Positions 9,101 through 12,899 of a DNA stretch of 12,899 bases are shown here, piece by piece (position 1 is the stretch's first letter; every line of letters begins with the position of its first letter). The position numbers and the translations under genes were made by a program. The notes under the pieces were generated by a model. The model did not search any database. It saw nothing but the letters and a program-made list of their open reading frames with translations, and was not told where the DNA came from. Origin of the DNA: Isohypsibius dastychi (Eukaryota > Tardigrada > Eutardigrada > Parachela > Isohypsibiidae); NCBI GenBank assembly GCA_034696485.1, contig JAQIWT010001039.1:1-12899 (forward strand). The letters run 5' to 3'.

Positions 9101-10215
9101 GCGAATGCTGCAGCGAACTCGTTTGAAGCTGCTAAAGTTCATGCCCAGGAAACAAAACAACATGTTGAACAAGTCGCTGTTGATACCGCTGTGGCTACCA
9201 AAGATGGCGTCATCGCCGCTGCTGTTGCCACTAAGGATTTGCTGGTAGATGGTGCTGCTGTTGCTGTCGGAGTTGCTATTGCTGCAAAAGTAAGTCACGA
9301 CAGAAGTTGTATCTTTGCAGAGTGGTAGTATGAGGTAGCTGACCTTACCGGAACACTTGGTGTAACAGGCAGTTGCTTGCCTATCTGGTCTCTCGTTGTT
9401 TGTCTGTGAACCTTTTGCTCACGGTGTGTGTTTTTCTCTAGGACGCGACTGTGGACGCTGTTGCTAATGCTGCTCGCCGTGCTTCCGAGGTCGCTACCTC
9501 CGCAGCCCATGTCGCCGCCGATGCTGCTGCCAACGCTGCTCACGTCGTTGCTGATACCACCGCACATGCAGTGGACGCTGCCCAGCATGCCGCAGTTGCC
9601 GCCAAGGATACCGTAGTACATGGAGCCCATGTTGCAGCTGATGCCGCGGCTAACGCTGCCCACGTCGTCGCTGATACCACCGCTCATGCAGTGGATGCTG
9701 CCCAACACGCTGCGGTTGCTGCCAAAGACACGGTTGTTCATGGTGCACAAGTTGCTGCGGGAGCAGTGTATAACACTGGAGAAGCTGCTGTGCATAAAGT
9801 TCAGGAAGGGGTACATGCGGTCGCCCAGGGTGCACAGAATGCCACCGCTGCAGTTGAACAGAAAGTTGAGGATGTGAAGGTCACGGCTGACTTGAAGTCA
9901 AAGGAGGCTGCGCAAGCAGCGATTGACTCTGCTCGAAAGGCGAATGATGTTGCGAGTGAGAAAGTCGAGGCTGGTTTGAATACTGCGGAAGGACAGGTTC
10001 AGGATGAGCGATCGTTTCTCCAGCAAGCTCGTGATGGTGTCAGTGCGGTTGTCGAGGGAATCAAGAATGTGGTACTGGGTGGACCGGCTCCTCCAGCTGA
10101 TGGCGAGCCAGCTGTTCCTGCACATGAACATGTTTTGGTTCAGCGCGATGAAAGGATTGTTGTCGCTGAGCCGGGACATGTGGTTCACGCTGAAAAGACT
10201 TCCGGGCCGCAGTAA
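6156..10215 (+). CDS. LEA group 3-like repetitive protein, 785 aa
   Basis: Five coding exons, 6156-6647, 7475-7834, 7998-8303, 8864-9289 and 9442-10215 (TAA), all meet in phase 0. They give 785 residues: 1-164, 165-284, 285-386, 387-528 and 529-785. The start is ATG 6156 in AAAATGG context just after an acceptor. The protein is rich in Ala, Lys, Glu, Asp, Val and His, and contains no Cys or Trp. It repeats motifs such as EGAVAAKDAVVHKAGEVADA and AKVHAEHTKEEIK, which fit the amphipathic 11-residue pattern of group 3 LEA (LEA_4) proteins. Such proteins are unfolded in water, form helices on drying, and protect proteins and membranes. No signal peptide or obvious mitochondrial presequence is seen, so a cytosolic place is inferred. 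The last 60 residues lose the repeat and become Pro/Val/Glu-rich. It is much longer than typical LEA proteins. An apolipoprotein-like or other Ala-rich helical protein is the main alternative. Confidence 0.82.
6648..7474 (+). other. Long intron 2 of the LEA-like gene (827 nt)
   Basis: The donor is CTAAG|GTCAGT and the acceptor TTTTTTTCAG|GTTCAC. No exon with LEA-like composition is visible inside. Read-through from exon 2 stops after seven residues (VSYISYF, stop ending at 6671). An AATAAA hexamer lies at 7113-7118 within the intron. Confidence 0.75.
7543..8270 (+). repeat. Dispersed coding repeat EGAVAAKDAV-KAGE, four copies
   Basis: The core (E/D)GAVAAKDAV followed by three to five residues and KAGE(A/V)ADAA occurs near 7543, 7660, 7747 (exon 7475-7834) and 8218 (exon 7998-8303). 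The third and fourth copies are closest (KDAVVQKAGEVADAAK and KDAVVHKAGEVADAAK). The unit is about 29-39 residues, a multiple of the 11-residue LEA period plus linkers. It shows growth by internal duplication across an intron. Confidence 0.8.
8304..8863 (+). other. Intron 4 of the LEA-like gene (560 nt)
   Basis: The donor is GCAAAG|GTCAGT and the acceptor TTTCTTTCAG|GTTCAG, phase 0. The interior is AT-rich with many gaatt/aattc words and no credible coding segment. I see no RNA gene or mobile element in it. Confidence 0.75.
9505..9744 (+). repeat. Perfect 40-residue tandem repeat (2 x 120 bp)
   Basis: Bases 9505-9624 and 9625-9744 encode the same 40 residues, AHVAADAAANAAHVVADTTA followed by HAVDAAQHAAVAAKDTVVHG (protein residues 550-589 and 590-629). 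The two DNA copies differ at 21 codons, always by one silent third-base change, with no amino-acid change. A third partial unit starts with AQVAAG. Confidence 0.95.
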
Positions 10216-10483
10216 CAGCTAAATCCCCCTTTCGAGTATACTAGCAGCTGCTTTGAATTCTGTTCTGTTTCGATTCAGTGTTTTCTTGGCGAGCTTTCAC
10301 TTCTTGTGTATAGTTTGGAATTGACTGCGTACTTCCGCTCGATGGTAAATGCTCTTCCTGTTCTATTTTGCGCTGATTTGGGATGCTTGAGAAAGCTGAT
10401 GATCTGCTTGTCTAGTACCGTTTTCTTCTTTGCTTGCTGTACAAAAACTGGCTTTGTAAACGCTGAAGATCGACTTGAGTGAA

Positions 10484-11035
10484 CGTGGAGTTTCTGTAAC
10501 AAAAGGTCATCCCTAAAACTTACTAAGCTGGGTTACTTACTAGCTACTTATTCCATTCCATAGCTATCGTGGTACCGCAGTAGTCAAAACTTTGCAATCA
10601 GTGTAACAAACCGCAGGGTTTTCGTTGTAAACCGGAAGGACATTTCTATCAAAATTCATGGGATGGAGTCGAGAGATTCCTGTGATCGCTAATCCTTTGC
10701 TGGGTCGGAAAAAACAACAGACTCGGGAAGGAATACTACAAAATTTTATTCGCAGACGTGGAGCTGTCTGCCACCAAAAGGTCATACGAAAGACTTGCTG
10801 AGCTGGACTACTTGCTACTTGCTACTCGCTACTTGTTACTCACTACACTGCTACCAGGGTAGCATGGTAATCAGTGTAACCACTCAGGGCTTCAGGGAAA
10901 AACTGAAAACTGGAAAAACGTTGCGTTTGAAGTTCTTGAGTTAGAATCGGGACCATTTCATCATTATTCTGTTTCTCGGATCCAGAAAAACTGTACAGAC
11001 TTGGGAATATCGGTGAAATTTATTTGCTGATCGTG
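10484..11035. repeat. Diverged tandem duplication, unit about 273 bp
   Basis: Landmarks recur at a fixed offset: cgtggag at 10484 and 10757, caaaaggtcat at 10500 and 10775, atcagtgtaac at 10597 and 10870 (273 bp). Acagact-cggga / acagacttggga near the unit ends also match at a similar offset. A weak third start, cgtgagg, follows at 11032. The copies have drifted and carry small indels, so the duplication is not recent. Confidence 0.75.
10808..10847. repeat. Heptamer microsatellite, CTACTTG-like
   Basis: Five to six 7-bp units run in tandem: ctacttg, ctacttg, ctactcg, ctacttg, ttactca, ctaca. They lie in the second unit of the 273-bp duplication. The first unit has only a short, degenerate version near 10534-10551, so the heptamer expanded after duplication. 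Confidence 0.85.
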
Positions 11036-11201
11036 AGGTGCGTTGGTGGAGGGAAGGGTTGACGTGTTTCGTTCGAATAATTTTCGGCCATTTTGAAACG
11101 ACTTCGATATCGCTTCACCACTGGTTGAAATCCGAATGGATCTTGTCTTGTTCCTGAATTATTTTGCGTTGATGGAAAAATCTCGTGTTTTTGTAGGTAA
11201 C

Positions 11202-12806
11202 ATGGAGAACACTGAAGTGTATCCCGAAGCTACCAATGGAGACCCAGCGGCAACTTCGCGATCAAGCGTTTCGCTCTCCCCGGAAACTGAACTCTACCTT
11301 CAGCGTTTGGAGACGGAAATAAGCTATCTGGGAGAAAATTATCCTCATTTAAAAGTCGCTGCTGAAAGAGGTTGGTTCGGTTTTCCATCGACGCAGAGTT
11401 GAATCTGTCTTCATATTTATATTTAATTGGAATTTTCAACGACTGTTTTGGTTCAGAACACTGAAGTCTTTTTGGTTTACAAAATCCGTGATTAACGAAA
11501 CTTAGAAATCAATCAGTCAAGTTAAACAGCTTTCTACGGTGGTTGATGAAGTTGTTAAAAAAAAACTTCGCGATTGTTTTGGTTTTTCGCGTGAAGCTTT
11601 TCGAGTTATATTCGATTTGCAGTATTCCAGTTTTGGTGAATTCGATTTTTTTCTGTTGAATAGAAGGAGAAATCTTTACTTGTAGGGTGGTTTATATGCC
11701 TCTCCTCGAAGAATTCTCCAAGATGAAAATTGCAGTTCTCATAGTTCCGATTGACGGACAATTATTTTTCGGTCTCCTGAACTCAGACATTTGTTCTCAA
11801 TCAGATCTCAAGACTTTCTCTGTTTTTGCAGAAATGGCCCTTATCAGAAACGGCGAGATCTCACCGGACGGCTACGTTATCGTCCACAAAGACCAGCCAA
11901 TTAAACTTGTGCGAAAAGTGTACATTCCAAATAAAGAACATCCTGAGGTAATAAAAAAAATTGGTGCTTTTGCAAAACACTGTTATTTAATTTTGATTAT
12001 TTGCAGATGAATTTCGTCGGTCGCTTACTGGGAGTCAAAGGACAAACCCTCAAAGCTCTCCAGCAGCAGACTCGAGCCCGAATTCTGATTTTTGGTCGAG
12101 GATCAATGAGAGATCAAACCAAAGTCAGTCCAGCTTTTTCCTTTATCAAAGTTTCCAAATTCTGACTGGTTGTTTTGATTTCAGGAAGAAGAGATGCGAA
12201 ACAGCGGCGATGCACGCTACACTCACCTCAAGGAAGATCTGCACGTTTACGTCGAAATCCACGCTTACCCCGTCGAAGCGGAAAGCCGTTTCGCCAACGT
12301 CATCGCCGAGTTGAAACGATTTCTCGATCCAAGTGTTCCGGTATGTTTTGTTATGATATGATTGGTTTAAAGATTTCTTGTAATAACCACATTATATGGG
12401 TTCGACTATTTTCGGTCTTTGACTTGATTTGTTCTTCTGATTGATTTTTTTGTTCAGATTTCTTATTTATTTATTACTTATTGTAATTGAACTTGTTCTG
12501 TTATTAATTTTCGTTGTTTTATTTGCTGTGTAGTATTTTTCTAATGTATTTTTCGTTCGTAGAATCCGATGCCGGGTGCGATGGGTATTCGTCCTGGAAT
12601 GCCGATGGGAATGCGTCCGGGATATCGTCCACCATTCCGACCTCGAGGTGGTATGCCCAACCAGCGCTACCCTCCTCCATCATATCAGCATCAACAACAA
12701 CATCAAGATCCAAATGCATATCAGGCTTCCGGTTACCCGCCTCCTCCCGCATCCTATCAGTCATCCGCACCGGCGACCTACTCCGCGCCACCGGCGACTT
12801 ACGCCA
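11202..12806 (+). CDS. KHDRBS/Sam68-like STAR RNA-binding protein (3' truncated by window)
   Basis: Exons 11202-11370, 11832-11947, 12007-12123, 12185-12340 and 12563-12806 join in frame to give 267 residues, and the gene runs on past the window. The ATG at 11202 follows an acceptor (TTTTTGTAG|GTAAC), so a leader exon lies upstream; an in-frame ATG at 11136 would lie in that intron. Residues 27-57 form a short QUA1-like helix (LYLQRLETEISYLGE). KH runs from KLVRKVYIP through NFVGRLLGVKGQTLKAL, with the GVKG loop at about 104-107, then ILIFGRGSMRD. QUA2 is about 135-186, starting EEEMRNSGDARYTHL. The tail is Pro/Gly/Arg/Met, then Tyr/Gln-rich. This order and the GRGSMRD box are typical of Sam68, SLM1 and SLM2. 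These proteins bind U/A-rich bipartite RNA sites as dimers and regulate splicing in the nucleus. Orthology within the STAR family (quaking and GLD-1 are relatives) is judged by eye. Confidence 0.9.
11371..11831 (+). other. Intron 1 of the KH gene, with a dispersed repeat
   Basis: The donor is AAAGAG|GTTGGT (phase 1) and the acceptor CTGTTTTTGCAG|AAATGG. Joining it gives LKVAAERE-MALIRNGE, the expected link between QUA1 and KH. The open frame continuing into the exon from 11687 is intronic sequence. The intron holds a copy of the short repeat described at 11663. Confidence 0.8.
11663..11733 (+). repeat. Dispersed intronic repeat, copy 1
   Basis: From gaaggagaaatct to caagatgaaaattgc this stretch matches bases 12836-12899 in a later intron of the same gene. 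The core, tcctcgaagaattctccaag plus at, is identical in both (11703-11724 and 12869-12890). Flanks agree with scattered changes (ggtttatatgcc versus ggttataagcc). Confidence 0.85.
12341..12562 (+). other. Intron 4 of the KH gene (222 nt)
   Basis: The donor is TTCCG|GTATGT and the acceptor TTCGTTCGTAG|AATCCG, phase 0. The interior is T-rich and otherwise plain. It separates the end of QUA2 from the low-complexity tail. Confidence 0.85.
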
Positions 12807-12899
12807 GTGAGTCTTTAACCCTGATCTTGAATTCTAAAGGAGAAGTCTGGCAGGATGGTTATAAGCCGTCCTCGAAGAATTCTCCAAGATCAGAATTGC
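12807..12899 (+). other. Start of intron 5 of the KH gene with repeat copy 2
   Basis: The donor GCCA|GTGAGT at 12807 ends the tail exon in phase 1, and the window ends within the intron. Copy 2 of the dispersed repeat occupies 12836 to the window end. CTGATCTTG at 12821-12829 and its exact reverse complement CAAGATCAG at 12885-12893 could pair as a stem. Confidence 0.7.

Larger units (their letters stand above)
10216..11196. other. 3' UTR of LEA-like gene and intergenic region
   Basis: No coding sequence is supported. The first few hundred bases after the TAA should be 3' UTR of the LEA-like gene, but I find no canonical AATAAA between 10216 and about 10740, so its end cannot be placed. From about 10484 the region is a diverged two-unit tandem duplication. 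The promoter and first exon of the KH gene must lie in the right part, since an acceptor (TTTTTGTAG, ending 11196) sits just before its ATG. Confidence 0.6.

Noticed and set aside
6141-9816. Long minus-strand open frames opposite the LEA exons
   Set aside because: They are mirror frames of the Ala/Lys-rich coding exons. The sense strand has consistent phase-0 splice sites and start and stop codons; the opposite frames have none and read as Ser/Phe/Gly/Leu/Asn noise.
11136-11201. Upstream in-frame ATG of the KH gene giving 22 extra residues
   Set aside because: A strong acceptor (TTTTTGTAG ending 11196) lies between it and the ATG at 11202. The extra residues (MDLVLFLNYFALMEKS) look intronic and are not typical of STAR proteins.
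11687-11831. Open frame before KH exon 2 as an alternative first exon
   Set aside because: It overlaps the dispersed repeat and breaks the QUA1-to-KH continuity, which is restored exactly when the intron 11371-11831 is removed.
1-12899. CRISPR arrays, tRNA or rRNA genes, insertion sequences, bacterial operons
   Set aside because: None was seen on either strand. The widespread GT-AG introns show eukaryotic nuclear DNA, and the repeats found are not spaced as CRISPR repeats.

Overview
The window is animal nuclear DNA. Three intron-containing protein genes can be assembled by hand with GT-AG introns and matching phases. Many introns on the minus strand are only about 60 nt. Base composition looks moderate rather than AT-rich. 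The gene set combines a Sam68/KHDRBS-type STAR RNA-binding protein with a large late-embryogenesis-abundant (LEA) group 3-like protein. This suggests a small desiccation-tolerant invertebrate. A eutardigrade is my best guess; a nematode or bdelloid rotifer fits less well. This is inference from content, not a database match.

Layout. Minus strand, about 30-4007 (5' exons may reach 4155): a ten-exon gene coding for about 1,030 residues. It has a basic, disordered N-terminus, an acidic stretch, and a central region resembling the ParB/sulfiredoxin fold. A second acidic and Lys-Ser-repeat segment follows, then a basic C-terminus with an AT-hook-like core. I cannot name it. Bases 4156-5420 are intergenic and divide this gene from the divergently transcribed second gene. 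Plus strand, about 5420-10215: a non-coding first exon and five coding exons encode a 785-residue Ala/Lys/Glu/His-rich protein without Cys or Trp. It has repeated LEA-like helical motifs, and all its internal coding introns are phase 0. Bases 10216-11196 are non-coding and carry a diverged tandem duplication of about 273 bp with a heptamer microsatellite. Plus strand, about 11197 to beyond the window end: a KHDRBS-like gene with QUA1, KH and QUA2 regions and a Pro/Gly/Arg/Tyr/Gln-rich tail, cut off after the fifth coding exon.

Nothing shows that the three genes form a pathway. The LEA-like gene would act as a protective, largely disordered or helical stress protein. The KH gene would act in RNA processing. 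The ParB-like gene has nuclear-looking features (basic clusters, AT-hook core, acidic tracts). The most unusual items are the eukaryotic ParB-like fusion protein, a 40-residue tandem repeat held identical in protein while 21 of 40 codons changed silently, and the exon-modular structure of the LEA-like gene.
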